Shown here: positions 35,284 through 47,375 of the stretch, piece after piece | Layout of the letters: every line of letters begins with the position of its first letter | Numbering within the stretch: the stretch's first letter is position 1 | NCBI RefSeq assembly: GCF_018320785.1 | Contig: NC_054866.1 | Span: forward strand, 8,958,487 to 9,022,486 | Length of the DNA: 64,000 nucleotides | Direction of reading: 5' to 3' | Source: Cheilinus undulatus | Taxonomy: Eukaryota > Chordata > Actinopteri > Labriformes > Labridae | Position numbers and translations under genes: made by a program | The notes under the pieces: generated by a model | What the model saw: only the letters and a program-made list of their open reading frames with translations | Databases searched by the model: none | Told to the model about the DNA's origin: nothing

Positions 35284-38200
35284 AAAAAGAAAGAAAGAAA
35301 GAAAGAGAAAGAAACAAAGGGAGGAACAAAAGGAGGAAGGGAGATGGAAGGAAGGAACGACAAAGACATAAAGACAAGAAAAAAGGAACAGAGTGAAGAA
35401 GGCGAGGAAGGTAGGAGAAAGAAATGAAGGGAAGAACGATGGGAGGAAGAAAGGGAGGAATCGTAAGTGAAAAGACTGGCAAAAGGAAGGAAATAGGAGA
35501 TTAAAGTAGAAGGAGAGAAAAAAGTAAGGAACGCTGGGAGTAGGGAAGAGAGGGAGAATTAAGGAAGGAAAGAGGGAAGGAGAGGAGGGAGGATTGCAGA
35601 AAGTAAGGGAGAGAAAAAGTAACAAATAAAAAAGAAATACACCTCAAATTATAGAACATTTATTTCATTCAACTGCTGTTCTTTACCTGCAGGTTGTGGC
35701 TGACTTCCACTGAGATTTTGGGGAGGGAAATGGCCACGGCTCTGTTCTCCAGCTTGCTGATCCAGGTGTCCACCTGAGCTCTGGTCAGGAGTTTCTCCAG
35801 GCGTTCCAGGGGCTCCAGGTGGTACGTCATGATGAAGATCATGGAGGCCTGCTTCTGTCCCAGAGGCATGTCCAACACAAAGAGTCTGTTCTCTGTGTCC
35901 TCGTAGAAGTTATACAGACCTGCAGAGAGCATACCAAATCAGAGGAGGACCATTGTCATGGACTGTAATTGACACATGGATCGTGCTGATCAAATGAAAC
36001 TGTATAGCCTGAAGCTTTACAGCACAAAGAAGGTTTTGCATTGTACAAAAAACTTCATGGAGCCAGTTTAGAAACTTACCTGTACGATGCATCATGGAAA
36101 CTGAAACAGTGAAGGAGCGCGTCACCAGGAAACCACGATTGTCAACCATTGTGTCATGGAACTTCTCGTCCCAGTGGGCTGTGGGACCGAACAGAAAGGA
36201 TTCAGTGAGAATCTCCATGAGTCCCATGTATGATTCAGGCACAACTGAGACCAGAAAAGACGTTTTCTACTCACGCTTGAAAAACATGGCGTTGACGATC
36301 ATGGCTCCATCAGGGTTCTGCACATCCTTGGTGATCTCGGGCAGCTTGCCACCGGTTGACTTGGCCGCCCACTCGTTGATGGAGTTCACAGCACTCCTCT
36401 TGTCCCTGAAGTTGATTTTTGAGTGGTCATAGTTGTAGTGTTTCTTGCTGTTTTTCACAAACTCATCAGCAAAAGAGACGGAGCTGGGCCCGTAGAGGCG
36501 GTTGTTGATCTTCCAGGTTGTGTTGCGTGTCTTTGCATCACTCACCTGGAAAGAAGATTGTCATGAGTTGAGAAGTATCTATAAAGACCTGAGAGTTTAA
36601 GACTAGGCAGGGATGTTCAAATGCAGTTAGTTTCTGTCGCTCTTACCTCTGAGAGCAGCTCGGACAAGCCTGCATGAAGATGCTCATCCCTGAGTGTGTC
36701 CGCCTTGAGGACAGTTTTGACCTGGGAGGCTGTCGACGACTTCCCTCCAAGAGCAACCATCCCCAGAGAGGACGCCACCACCACCGGAGAGATGAGGATG
36801 TTCTCCGTGTCTTTGTCCTTCGCCATGTTGTGGTACAGGCTAAATCAAAATCACATGGTTAGTTTGCTTCTATTTCCAAAGTCTTATAAACATCATATCT
36901 TTACTAGCATTATTACCATGAGCAGTTTTACTGTTATGCAAAGGCTGGCAGGTAATTTTCAGGGGCTCTGGGCAACAAGAGGCCTCTAAAATTACTTTAA
37001 ATGATTAAGATGTGCATGCTATATGTAAATAAGGGGCTGTCATAATAAAGTCTGATGATCTAAAACAGTGGTTCCCAACCTGGGGTCTGGGCACTCCTTG
37101 GGGGCAAGGTGGCAAAGATCTCAGGGGGACCCTGTCTGCTCTGATGTCAAAATTAGATATACATATAGATCTTTTTAAATAAAGATAAGAAACATAATGA
37201 ATGATAGTGTATTAGAGACAATATAAAAGATTTTTAAAAAGACAATCTGGTCATTTTTTAGCAGAAAAGTTAAAAAAAAAAGAAAAAAAAGATGATTTGG
37301 TCATGTATTTACAAGAAAGCAAACTTGGAATTTCTGAGTTTAAAAAGCTGGAAATTTCCAAGGAAAAAAAAAAGAAATTTCCAAGTTTTAAAAGTCTTAA
37401 ATTCCAACATAGAAACTCAAAAATTACACATTTCCAAAATTGTACATTTACAATAATGTAAAGTTTAAAAAAATACAGGAAACCACACTGAAAACAGTGG
37501 CTGGTCTTTTGACTTTATAATCTAAATTTGGTTCACAAAAAACTTTGGTTCACATTGACGATGTTTTAGGTCAAAAATTTCTTTTTTTTTCTCCCAAATT
37601 AATGACTTTTCAATGTGACTATTTTAGTTTTTTCCTCGTCTTTCAATAAACACTGGTGAGTCCTTTTTCCAAGTGGGACTTTCCTTTTCTTAGATATGGG
37701 GGGGGGGGGGGCACTACAAGGAAAAAAGGTTGGGAAGGTTTAGCCCCAACAGCAAAAAGCCCAAAAATGTCCTCATGTCAAGCAAATTGTACTTAGATAG
37801 ACGCCTATAGCATACCGAAACAATGAATATGTGGATTACTGTGTGGTTAAATGGCATGCAATTAATTGAAATCCAAGATTTGTGGCAGGACAAAGAATAT
37901 TACATCAGCAAGTATATGTTTTGTTTTTTGTAGTCACACCTGGCCTAGAGACATGTATAAGTGTTTAAATGTGGTAAGACTGAGGTACAATGCTCCCCTA
38001 AGAGGTCAAGAACAAGGGCCGTTGATCATCAAATTTGGGTAATTTCCTGTGCTTCTCTGGCTTTGTTACCCATAAGAGATGCTTCAAAATATTTTGTTCA
38101 TTCACTACAATTGCTCTAGATGTGGGAAGGCCTCATTGGTCTAAGCCTGGGGCCCCATCTGACCAAAGCCACCATTGATTTGAATATATACTCTTAATTA

Positions 38201-38337
38201 ACACTGTTAATTTCATACCTGAAGGCCAGATTGGCGCTGTTATCTGCCAGCGTGGTTGCATGGCTGCTCAACTTCTTTTCCTCTGCAGAGGCCAGGAGGG
38301 CCAGCAGACAAAGAGCGACAATGTTTGTCATCCACAT
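34430..38337 (-). CDS. serpinh1: Serpin H1 (HSP47), collagen-specific ER chaperone
   Basis: Coding exons in transcript order: 38219-38337, 36647-36839, 36275-36545, 36080-36178, 35687-35919, 34430-34732. All are GT-AG with correct phases; total 405 residues (family about 404-418). HSP47 is a non-inhibitory serpin that binds triple-helical procollagen in the endoplasmic reticulum and releases it in the Golgi. Seen: hydrophobic signal peptide from [113 protein letters not shown], and the C-terminal RDEL retrieval signal. The start was chosen at MWM because the signal peptide follows directly. An upstream in-frame ATG (38,385) lies beyond the splice acceptor at 38,369-38,370. Intron 5 carries a long purine tract. 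Whether this is the a or b fish paralogue is undecided. Confidence 0.97.
34861..35640 (+). repeat. ~780-bp purine-rich (GGAA/GAAA) tract in serpinh1 intron 5
   Basis: Almost entirely A and G on the plus strand, with (GGAA)n and a cleaner (GAAA)n run at about 35,257-35,303. In the serpinh1 transcript it is pyrimidine-rich. Long open frames here on both strands are by-products of composition. Confidence 0.9.
37067..37742. mobile_element. hAT-like miniature element, serpinh1 intron 2
   Basis: The left end cagtggttcccaacctgggg is matched by the inverted sequence aaaaggttgggaaggttt near 37,723-37,741. It lies in the intron between coding exons 38219-38337 and 36647-36839. The middle is AT-rich and noncoding. 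Flanking duplication not resolved. Confidence 0.5.
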
Positions 38338-39670
38338 CCTGTCTGTCTCCAAAAGCAGCTGTAGCAGCCTGTGGAAAGTGGACAAAAGACAACGAAAGAG
38401 TTAAATTATCTTTATATGAGATCAATACATTAAAAAAATTAAGAAATGTTCACCGAGTTTAAAGAGTAAGAGGTACGTGTCTTCAAATTTAGTTTGTGAA
38501 ACTTTTCTTAAAGACTTTAATGGTGATATTCTCAGAGAGAAAAAACTAGAACATGAGCTAAGGCTGGGATGTGGTGTTGGCAGGCCAGGATTGGCCCAGC
38601 CCACACAGAGGCTTGAGAGAGCCTCCAGTCTGAGGCAGACATGTTCCTCGCCACGTCAGCACCATCAAAGCCTACAGCTGGAGCTGTAAAATCAAAAAAA
38701 TCAGTGCATGCCTACAGGTCTTATAGCCAATCCCGGCTGTAATAACCAGCTGCATAATGTTTCTTTTGACTCTCCTTAGGGCAGAGGCATGTCTGCATTT
38801 GTTGGCAGTTTTACCATTAGACAAAGGACGGCAATTACCTGGGGCCTTGTGCATCAAGATGCCACAAGGCATAGGCAGAGACGAGCATCAAATGTGAGGT
38901 ATAATGAGCCCAGAGTGCATAAAATAGCATCAAAATAGAGTTTGAAGTCCAAAAGCTCACTGGGAGGGACCCCTGGGCCCACTCCTGATTCCGAGCCCCA
39001 CAAAACACCCCACAATGTCTTCTTACAAAACAAACAGAGCAAGTTAGATCTACTCAGAAGCATCAATTCCATTGAATCGTGGATTTCTGCAGAGGTTTGT
39101 TGCAGAAGAACTGGTATCACCCCATGTCGTCCACTTACAGTTTTATTTCAATGAAGTCACATTTTGCTTCAAGAACTGCTAAGATGTTGAGGCTGAGTTT
39201 TCACAGAAGATCAAGTACTACTGGCTCACATTTCAGCTGCTTTTACCAAGGCCTCCTAATGATTAAACCCCCTGGTCTACATTCTTTTTTAGTATTTTGC
39301 ACTTTTTCACACAGTACAAAGGACTTTCCATCATGTTCGTATACCTTGAGATGTTTTCATGTCTGGGATTTTCATTCTGAAAGAAAAGAAATGTATGTAG
39401 TAATCTCCATCGAGCAGACAGTAAAACATTACACAGGCTCTGGTGGAGACATATGAACTGACTTTAAAGAGTTGGAATGCAGTATTAAAAAACCCCCATC
39501 AATTTGAAAGTGAATGCAATCTTTAAATCCTGCTTTGAATGAAACTAGAGATCAGATTAACCGTCAGAGACACGGTAGAAAGTTAAGAAAATTCTGCACT
39601 GTAACTTTAAACCACCAAATCAAAGCAGCTCATTCAGCCTGATGCATTCCTGAAAACAAAAGAGCCTTAC

Positions 39671-39727
39671 CTGGCACAGATTCAGTGGCTTTCTCCTCTG
39701 AGCGGTGTCCTTTGGATTGGATAGTCT
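39671..39727 (-). other. Noncoding first exon of serpinh1 (predicted)
   Basis: A GT donor at 39,669-39,670 (ctgtgccag|gtaagg on the minus strand) lies about 55 bp downstream of the TATA-predicted start. The second exon starts at the acceptor at 38,369-38,370 and includes 31 bp of 5' UTR (38,338-38,368). The 1.3-kb intron 38,371-39,668 has no other recognised feature. Confidence 0.65.
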
Positions 39728-39750
39728 AACTGTAACAAACTCGCCTGCTC

Positions 39751-39779
39751 TATATATCCTGAGAGAGAACTTTCTGGAA
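39751..39779 (-). promoter_or_regulatory. serpinh1 promoter: heat-shock element and TATA box
   Basis: The minus strand reads TTCCAGAAAGTTC (39,767-39,779), a perfect three-unit heat-shock element (TTCnnGAAnnTTC), followed within 10 bp by ATATATAG (39,751-39,758). HSP47 genes are known to be heat-induced through an HSE close to the TATA box, and this arrangement matches. Confidence 0.8.
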
Positions 39780-39789
39780 GTGGGAAGGG

Positions 39790-41215
39790 GATATTCAAAT
39801 GTAGGTCTCTGTTTTTCCACAGGAAGTTGGGAGTTGGGACGTCCCCCTTTGCAGCCACAGGCTGGAATGAGAGGGGCCGGCTGATGCAAACTCCTTAGCT
39901 CTGATCTGAGCTCAGCTTTGAGGCTCTCCCACTGTTGGCTGCAGACTCTTAGAACTGATTCTTTATCAGTCTGAGCTGATTATGTGCAAAAATACTCCCC
40001 AGCCTCCATTCAGGTCCTAATGCTGCAATCTTTAACACTGATTTCATCACATTAAAGCTGAAATTGTGATTGATTCTTGTGCATTGAGAGTGTTGCATGT
40101 CTGTGCTGTATTTGCTGCAGTTTAAACTACTCAGAGGCATCAGTGAGTTGACATGTTGTTTGCAGATGTTTAGGCTGGAAATCTGCATTTTTGTTGATCT
40201 AGTTGCACAGATGTCTGATTTCAAACTTCCAGAAACTTCCAGAAGTTTTATAGTGTTGGATTCATGCCTAAAGGAGTCTGTGAGATCTCCAGCCCAGCCC
40301 CCACAGTGCCACGTCTGCTCAGCTGATTGCAGGGTAGTTAAGACATGGGGGGAGCACCACTATCGTAAAAAGTGCAGTGTGTTGACCAGAATCAGCAAAA
40401 ATAGCTCCCAAGATCAAGCAAGACATTAAATGAATGACTTATCATTGTACATTTGTAAAACTAGTAGGTTTAAGTCTGAAACAAACAAACTGAAGCATGT
40501 TTTCCACCTTCTAATCCCCAAATTCCTCCTCTGTTGCAGCCAACTCATTCATTCTCTTCAGCGCTTTGCAGAAAACAGAATCCAAAAAGTTTAACAGAGG
40601 CTTATTAAGGTTAGTAGATTAACAAATACCAACTCCAATCCTCCTGTTGTATCTAAATATTAAAGGGCTTACATTTTAGGATAATTGAGCCCCCTTTTTA
40701 CACATTTAAAGGTATGACTCAGGCTTGCACCTCCTCCCTTCTCTCCAGGGGATGTTTGTCACTCTGAAAAAGCCCTGGGAGTCATCACAGTTTACTCTGA
40801 ATTCTTCAGCATGTGTAGACGGAGGCCAGCCTCTGGGTTAAGCAAGTCTGGTCGAATCTCCTCAGACATAATTCCTATTAGAAGTGGCAATCCTTTCTCT
40901 GTCTTTCTCGGGGCACAAAAGGCTTGAAAGAACAAAACAGTCATAAAAACGGGTTTACACAGAGGCTAATAAGAGCAGGAAGCCATTAAAGGTGCAGCTT
41001 TTTTCTTTATAAAGGAAGGCATCAATTCAAACCAATAAAACAAGAAGCCTAACAGTTAGGATCTACGTTACAAAGTTTTTTTTTTAATTTTCCTGATAAA
41101 CCCAGAGAATGGGCCCACCCCAGGTGATAACATGCATGCGTGTTGGATCATTAGCATTGATGCTAGCTATCCTTGCTAGGATGAAAAAGCGTGTCGAGCT
41201 CGGGTCTGTTGTTGA
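39790..41215. other. Region upstream of serpinh1, no gene recognised
   Basis: No splice-supported coding sequence was recognised. Short open frames here match nothing I know. Confidence 0.4.
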
Positions 41216-41219
41216 AGTT

Positions 41220-41950
41220 ATTAATTTGTGCCACTTTCTAACCTTTTTTTCACCACTTTTTCAGCCCATTTTTGCAAGTTTTGTGTGCCACCTCTCATGT
41301 TTTTGCCACATTTAGCCACATTTAATCACCTTTTTTTCCCACCCATGTCACTACAAATCCATTTATTTTACTCTTTTACACCACTTTTTATCATATTTCC
41401 TGCCATTTTTGCCTTTTTAAAACCATCTTTGCCTCTGTAAACCAATTGTTGCCACTTCCTACCTATTTTGTCGATTTAAACCCATTATTGCATTTTTCTA
41501 AACCAATTTTTGCCCTGTTATATTTCACCACCTTTTGTGCTCATGTTGGGGGATTTAAGCTATTTGGACACTCCTCCACCACTTTTTCTGCCCATTTTTG
41601 CCTCTGTTAACACATTTTTCCCACTATCAACCAATTTGTGAAACTCTAAACACATTTTTGCCACTATTGACCCAGTTTTTGCCTCTATACACAAATTTTT
41701 GCCACTTTCTTCCTATATTCTTGCCTCTCTTAACCATTTTCCCCATTTTTCACCAATTTTTGTCAGTTGAAACCCATTTTTGTTGCTTTTAAACCATTTT
41801 TGCCCCCATTGATCATATTTCACATTTTGTGTTCATTGTGAATGAGTCAAGCCATTTGGCCACTTTCCACAACATTTTTTTGCCCATTTTTGCCACTATA
41901 AACACATTTTTGCCATTTTTAACCTATTTTTATTCTGTTTTAAGAAAAGG
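41220..41950. repeat. Degenerate tandem array 'ccatttttgccac'
   Basis: Reverse-complement relative of the 27,420-28,200 array, with words such as cccatttttgcc, ccacttttt and aaccatttttg at irregular spacing. Confidence 0.65.
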
Positions 41951-42120
41951 GTTGGTATTTTGAAGAAGGCTAAATATTATGGCATTTATGAATAAACAAG
42001 TAAATAAAAGTTGCATTGATAAGAGTGGTTGTTATTCTGGTAAAAAAAAAAAAAAAAAAGAATATTAGAGTTATCACGGCTTAAATATACAATGGATCAT
42101 GATTTTGCTGACCTCCACAT

Positions 42121-42154
42121 GCCCCCCCCCCCCACACACACACACACACACACA
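42121..42154 (+). repeat. C run plus (CA)n
   Basis: A run of C from about 42,122 leading into about ten CA units. Confidence 0.9.
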
Positions 42155-42307
42155 ATTTTGCTGGGCCCCCAAAATTTCTCCCCTTTGTCTTCCCTTATGG
42201 GCGGCCTTAAGTACCTCTTCTTTAATGTACACTGTGCCCTCCAGGGCCTCTACAAACACATACATAAATGTAAAATACAGCAAGACTCTGGGGTCATTTC
42301 CAACCCA

Positions 42308-42435
42308 GATTCCAAAAAAGTTAGGGCACTGTGTAAAATGTAAATAAAAACAGAATGCAATGATTTGTAAATCTCATTACACCTCGGTTTATTTACAACG
42401 GATCATAAAAAACATATCAGATGTTGTTTCTTGCA
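42308..42435. repeat. Mariner/Tc1-like miniature element fragment
   Basis: 'aacccagattccaaaaaagt', 'tgtaaaatgtaaataaaaac' and 'gcaatgatttgtaaatctc' are typical of a widespread fish element end. Only one end was seen. Confidence 0.45.
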
Positions 42436-42867
42436 AAAATGCATTTATGGCAAAATGAGGGAGAAAAGCCGTTAAAGAGTTACCGCTAACCTCTTAGCTC
42501 ATGGCTAGTATTCCAGCATGCTAGGTGCCATGAAGCTAAGTTTATGAAACAGATATTAACGCAACATAGAAACAACCCGATAAACTTTTTAAGTCAAATG
42601 GGTTGTTTTAAAGAAAAAATAAAATATAACATTAACCTCTGCACAAGTTCACACTTGTTTAGCATCTATATTCATGATGCTGATAAAAAAATAAATCTTT
42701 CAAAGAATTTTTAAAGTACCTTAAACTCATCAGATAATGATCTCACTCTCAATGAATGCATAGGGATTTGAATGACAAATGAGCAGTACGTTTGCTAAAA
42801 TACAAACACAGAATCATCAGTATTTTAAAGTGAATGGTAAAAGTTAAGTTGGCATTATCATTTTAAC

Positions 42868-43173
42868 CCCTTAAAGCCTGAAAACACAAATAATAGCCAG
42901 AAAATTAAATTTTTTTGGAATTGAAATGTTCATTTAACTTTCTACTGAAATTTTGAAAAATCAGAATTTCCATAAAATTTTACAAATATATTTTTAGTAT
43001 CTCATTTTAGTCATTAGGTGTTTTTGGTGACTGATAATCCACTTGAGGGCATTTCTATCATTTATCAGATTGTATTCATTAGTTTTTATTTTTGAGTAAT
43101 TTATGGAGCATATTGATTAGATAGAGGTATCATAAAAGTATGTATCAAATTTGCGACAACAGTCGTTAAGGGG
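42868..43173. mobile_element. TTAA-flanked miniature element (306 bp)
   Basis: TTAA at 42,864-42,867 and 43,174-43,177; ends ccccttaaagcc and its partial complement cgttaagggg. A partial inverted copy lies at about 7,966-8,150 ('cccttaaagcctg ... caggtggataatcag'). No coding capacity. Confidence 0.65.
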
Positions 43174-43420
43174 TTAATATTGCTTTAATCCTTGATATGT
43201 GAACGCTGTATGATGCCTTTTGTAATGACTAAGTGAAATTCCTACAGTAGCTCAGGTAGGCGCTTCATGGGTGAACTTCGTTCACAAGCGTGAGCTCAGC
43301 CTCTCCCATCCTGCCATCTGTGCTTGTTCTCCAAACAGAAAGACAGCAGCCTGTGGCCACCGAAACTTGAGAAGCTGTCTGAATATCTCTCACTCTCTCT
43401 GACACTCACTTCCAGATGTA

Positions 43421-43454
43421 TGTGTGTGTGTGTGTGTGTGTGTGCGTGTGTGTG
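43421..43454 (+). repeat. (GT)n microsatellite
   Basis: GT repeat with one internal GC interruption. Confidence 0.9.
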
Positions 43455-44347
43455 AAAGCCTTCCTTCTGATTTACTTTCCAGATGGTCTGTTTTATTGAA
43501 AATAGAGTGCTAAACACTTCCTCAGGATTTAAAGAGACAAACACAATGATATTCTGAGTAGATTTGTTTTTTATATGTTGTGTTATTTGTGATGTTATAA
43601 GATGATGTAACAAAGCGCTTCAGCCACGGCTGCAGACCGAGGAACCCCTGAACTACAGGAGGAGGAGCACGGCTGCCAAGTAGACCATGACGCAAGACCC
43701 AAGAAGTGTTTCAGCTCTGCTATGTGATGTAACTTCCTCAAGTTTTGTGGCAACCACTGCAGAAAGCAGATAAATCCTATAAATTTCTTTTAATCAGTCG
43801 ATTTACATTTACATTTAAGAATGCTGACACTGGCTGTGAAAATAAACCAGGATTACACTGTCAGAGTACAAATACTTTACTACTTTTCATGAAGAGGGAC
43901 TTCCTCCATAAGTGGATATACTTTAAAATGATACTTATGCACCATTAACAAGAATTATCAAGAAACTGCGTTGAATATTTTTGGGCTTTTTTCCCCCCTT
44001 AAATTTCACTTGAAATTTTTACTAATCAACTTTATATCAAATATCAGTTATTTCCCAGTTTGATCTGCATTTTCAGACTTTTTTCATTCAAAACATTATT
44101 CTCATCATACAACGGTCTGAGTCTTGTGGATAGACAGAATAACACGTTGTTTTGTAAGCCCTCTGTCTTTTTAACCCCTAAATGGCCTCTCAATGCCTTT
44201 TGTTTCACTCTTGAAAGTTTTAGTCTAGATTTAGGGGATGAAAACTCAACATCTTAGTTGAAATTTAGAAAACTCTGTACATTACAATCTTTACTTTAAG
44301 TGAAAAAAATGATCTTATCTAAATTATCTATTATTATTGAACAAATC

Positions 44348-45930
44348 TATGGAGCTATTATTGTTGCAAAAGTATTTACAAATACATACAAAGATCTGTG
44401 CACAAATCTGCAAATGCATAGGTAGATTTAGAAATACATTTACAAATCCACAAATGTATGTACAGATCTGCAAATGTGTGCAAAGATCTGTAAATGCGTA
44501 CAAAGATCCACAAATGCATCCACTAATCTGCGAATATGTAGACCAATTTGTAATTGTGGATTGGCTTAATTTTGGTCAGAAAACTCTTTTTTGCTTCAAG
44601 TTGTCAAAATCCTCACAAGCCATCAGTTGCAACTGAAATCTGCCTCTCAATCAGCTGTCATACTCACGTGACTGTTGCAACACTTGTACCACGCACGATC
44701 CTCAAATGTGTTCTCAGATCTGTAAGCGTAGGGACTAGGTCTGTTTCCCTCAGCGCAGGCTCACAGGCAAGGCTGCCTTCCTCGTTGCATATTCATCACA
44801 CAGGAGGCAGCAGTTCAGCCTGTGTAAAGGCTGTATGTAGCGTCAACGTGACAGGAGAAATATTGTTGTATTATACTGTTATTCATTTCATTGAAAGAGT
44901 GAAGAAAATAATGACTACCTTTTCTCCAAAATCATATCACAGCAGTGGTTAAATTGTCACCTCTGCTAGACACGGGTTTATTGTGCTCTATTTTCAAACA
45001 GAAATCACCATTATCACGCTGTATGAGCTGGGTGATGGCTACCAATAAGATCCATAGAATGGTCTGTAACATTTATATTTGTATTAATAACAGGTGAAGG
45101 GAAAGATTGCCATTCTTGAGAAGTATGCTAAAAGGCTCTGAACAATGCTGATACATGTAAATCACAGCGTACAGTAGATGGCAAGACTGAGCAGCAGTGA
45201 AGCAACACTGTGATCACTCAGTACAATGTTCAATTCTAGCAGTGTCTGGAAAATTTCTTTATCTATTGCACTATTTTATGCACTGCTCAGGAATTTAATC
45301 ACTCAGACCAGCAAACATGTAGGACTTGAAAATTGGCTTCAATGTGTGATCAAAAAGGACTGACTTAACAAAATATTCATTTCAGTCCATGACAGTTTGC
45401 ACTAAATAGTCATTTTAATATTTTAAATATTTGCCCTGGCATCACGCTGATGGTTCCATCGGCTGCCCTTAAAATAGAAAATCGCTCTGCAGTCCCACGA
45501 GTAAAGGAATCCTAACATAAAAACGTGATCAATAGCTAAAAGTTCTGCTGTGGCTACCAGAGAAAACTCTTGTAAATTAGAAACCTCAGTCACCTGGCTC
45601 TGCCCAGTGTGCTGATCCTGCACCTGGAGCAAACTGTGCCAGCAAGATGTCTCTTTGTCCCCAGTGTACAGCAGGGAGGGAGTCACTATTAAGTCTATAA
45701 GGATATACTACTTCAGAGAATCTTCATTGACATGGTCTCTACTATATCTTGAGTTGCGCTTCGAGGTTTGACCTGTGCATCACCAGTTTTCTTCTCCTTA
45801 CTGCTGATAAACTAGTGAAGATTCCCTCTACCGCCAGCGCCTGTCATCCACTCCTGCCTGTGCTGATACCGGCCTGATGCTGACTTACCAAAAGCATCCA
45901 GCATAACCGTGTTCAGTTAATCACCATGCA
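44348..45930 (+). repeat. Large inverted repeat, left arm
   Basis: The 1,583-bp arm is matched in reverse complement by 48,027-49,480. Bases 44,424-45,479 look identical to 48,349-49,404 (both 1,056 bp). Towards both outer and inner edges substitutions appear, and this arm has about 143 bp (45,650-45,792) not present in the other. The outer part (44,370-44,560) holds a short-period array of 'acaaatctgcaaatgcatac'. The identical 132-codon frames in both arms (44,554-44,952 here) have no recognised homology. Confidence 0.9.
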
Positions 45931-45934
45931 TGTT

Positions 45935-46180
45935 TCTACACCTTGATTGGAGTCCACCTGTTGTAAATTAAACTGAATGGACATAATTTAGAAAGGCACA
46001 CACCTCTCTATAGAAGGCCTTACAGATGATAATGCATATCACAGCTCTTACAAGAGCGGGTCACCCAGCCAAACTGAGCAATCAGGGAAGAATGGCCTTA
46101 GTAAGAGAGGTGACCAGACTAGAAATCCTGTGTGGAGACAGGAAAAAGTTCCAGAAGGACAGCCATCACCGCACCCCTCC
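45935..46180 (+). pseudogene. Tc1-like transposon fragment in the inverted-repeat spacer
   Basis: 'ttgattggagtccacctgt', 'agaaaggcacacacctctct' and 'ccaaactgagcaatcaggg' match the 5' part and start of the transposase gene of a common teleost Tc1-like element. Most of the element is missing. Confidence 0.6.
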
Positions 46181-46394
46181 ATAGTTTAAAATCATAACCA
46201 AATCTTGAGAATCTGACCATTATTTTCAATGAGTTTACCTTTAAAACCAAGTAGTTAAAATGCTAAAATTTAACCTTCCTTATCAATGGTTTTAATCTTT
46301 TTTGGAAGTATTGATTTCAATGAACATCATTTGGGAAACTGTAAATACTAAATGTTACTTTTTAAGGGATCAGTAAACCTACAATGTTCATTTC

Positions 46395-46940
46395 TTGGTG
46401 GATAACGCCAACATCTACCTGCTGTACAGATCTGTGGTTCACCTGGAGAACCCCGGGAACGCTGTGTGGGTCATGTTTTTTGACTCCTCCAGTGGAGTAT
46501 AGGCATATTATCATCAGCGTTGTAATCAGTCAGCTGGCACCCAGACTGCACCGATGAATATCCAGAGACTGGACATTGAGAGGGTAGAGACATATAAAAA
46601 TACCTGAGTGTTCCCCTCAACAATAAAGTGGATGGGTCAGAACTGCTGAGGAGACTGAGGTCCTTTGGAGCGTGCAGGACTCTGTCACGGAAATTTTATG
46701 ATAGTATGATGGTGTCTGCTCTCTCTTATGCAGTGGCTGGCTGTGGAGGAGGGAGCACAGAGAGAGACAGAAAAAGACTGAATAAGCTGGTCAGGAGGCA
46801 CAGGTCTGTCCTGGACTGTCCCGTGGACTCTGGAGGAAGCGGGAGGATTTTGGTCAAGCTGACATCCATCATGGACAACCCCTCTCACCTACTGCATGAC
46901 ACTGTTGGGGCCCTGAGCAGCTCCTTCAGCCCACCCTGAA
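46395..46940 (+). pseudogene. LINE reverse transcriptase C-terminal remnant
   Basis: Decayed frames read NIYLLYRSVVHLENPGNAV, then after gaps ELLRRLRSFGACRTLSRKFYDSM and RDRKRLNKLVRR, typical of fish LINE ORFs after the palm domain. The last 103 codons (46,628-46,939) are open, the rest broken. It sits in the spacer between the inverted-repeat arms. Confidence 0.7.
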
Positions 46941-46964
46941 AGAAAGAGTGCAAGATCATCTGTC

Positions 46965-47375
46965 CCAGGGATGGGCAGCTATTAAGATTAATTTCGATTA
47001 ATTCAGATCTGTAATTAGTGCATTATTATTTTAATCCTGATTAATCTCACACTTTGTCTCTTTCAACACTGTCTGGTTAAGCCACTTCTACTCTTCTCTA
47101 CAGCCACAGTGATGAAATATAAGTCCATCACTCATCCTTAATTTTTCAGGTCCCTTTTAAAAACTCAGACAGTTCAGTGAACCAGTCAGAAGTCATCTGC
47201 ACCTTTTGTTATCAAGCATTTACTTTACCTTTAACTTGTTTCTAGTTTTAAATTCAAAATAATAGATTTAAATTGTGATTAATGCAATTAAAAATGATGC
47301 AGTAAATTGCTATTAACTACAGGGATTCTGAGATAAATCTCAATAAAAAATGTTTCTTATTTGACAGCCCCTACT
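46965..47375. mobile_element. hAT-like miniature element remnant
   Basis: Begins 'agggatgggcagctattaag' followed by 'attaatttcgattaattc' and ends near 'ttgacagccccta', a pattern common in fish hAT-like elements. Boundaries approximate. Confidence 0.4.

Noticed and set aside
34927-35625. Long open frames (up to 232 codons) on both strands
   Set aside because: They lie in the purine tract of a serpinh1 intron; the frames come from base composition (Ser/Phe/Leu-only or Lys/Glu/Arg-only products).
38338-38385. Upstream ATG as the serpinh1 start (16 extra residues)
   Set aside because: The ATG lies upstream of the splice acceptor at 38,369-38,370, and the signal peptide begins directly after the downstream ATG.
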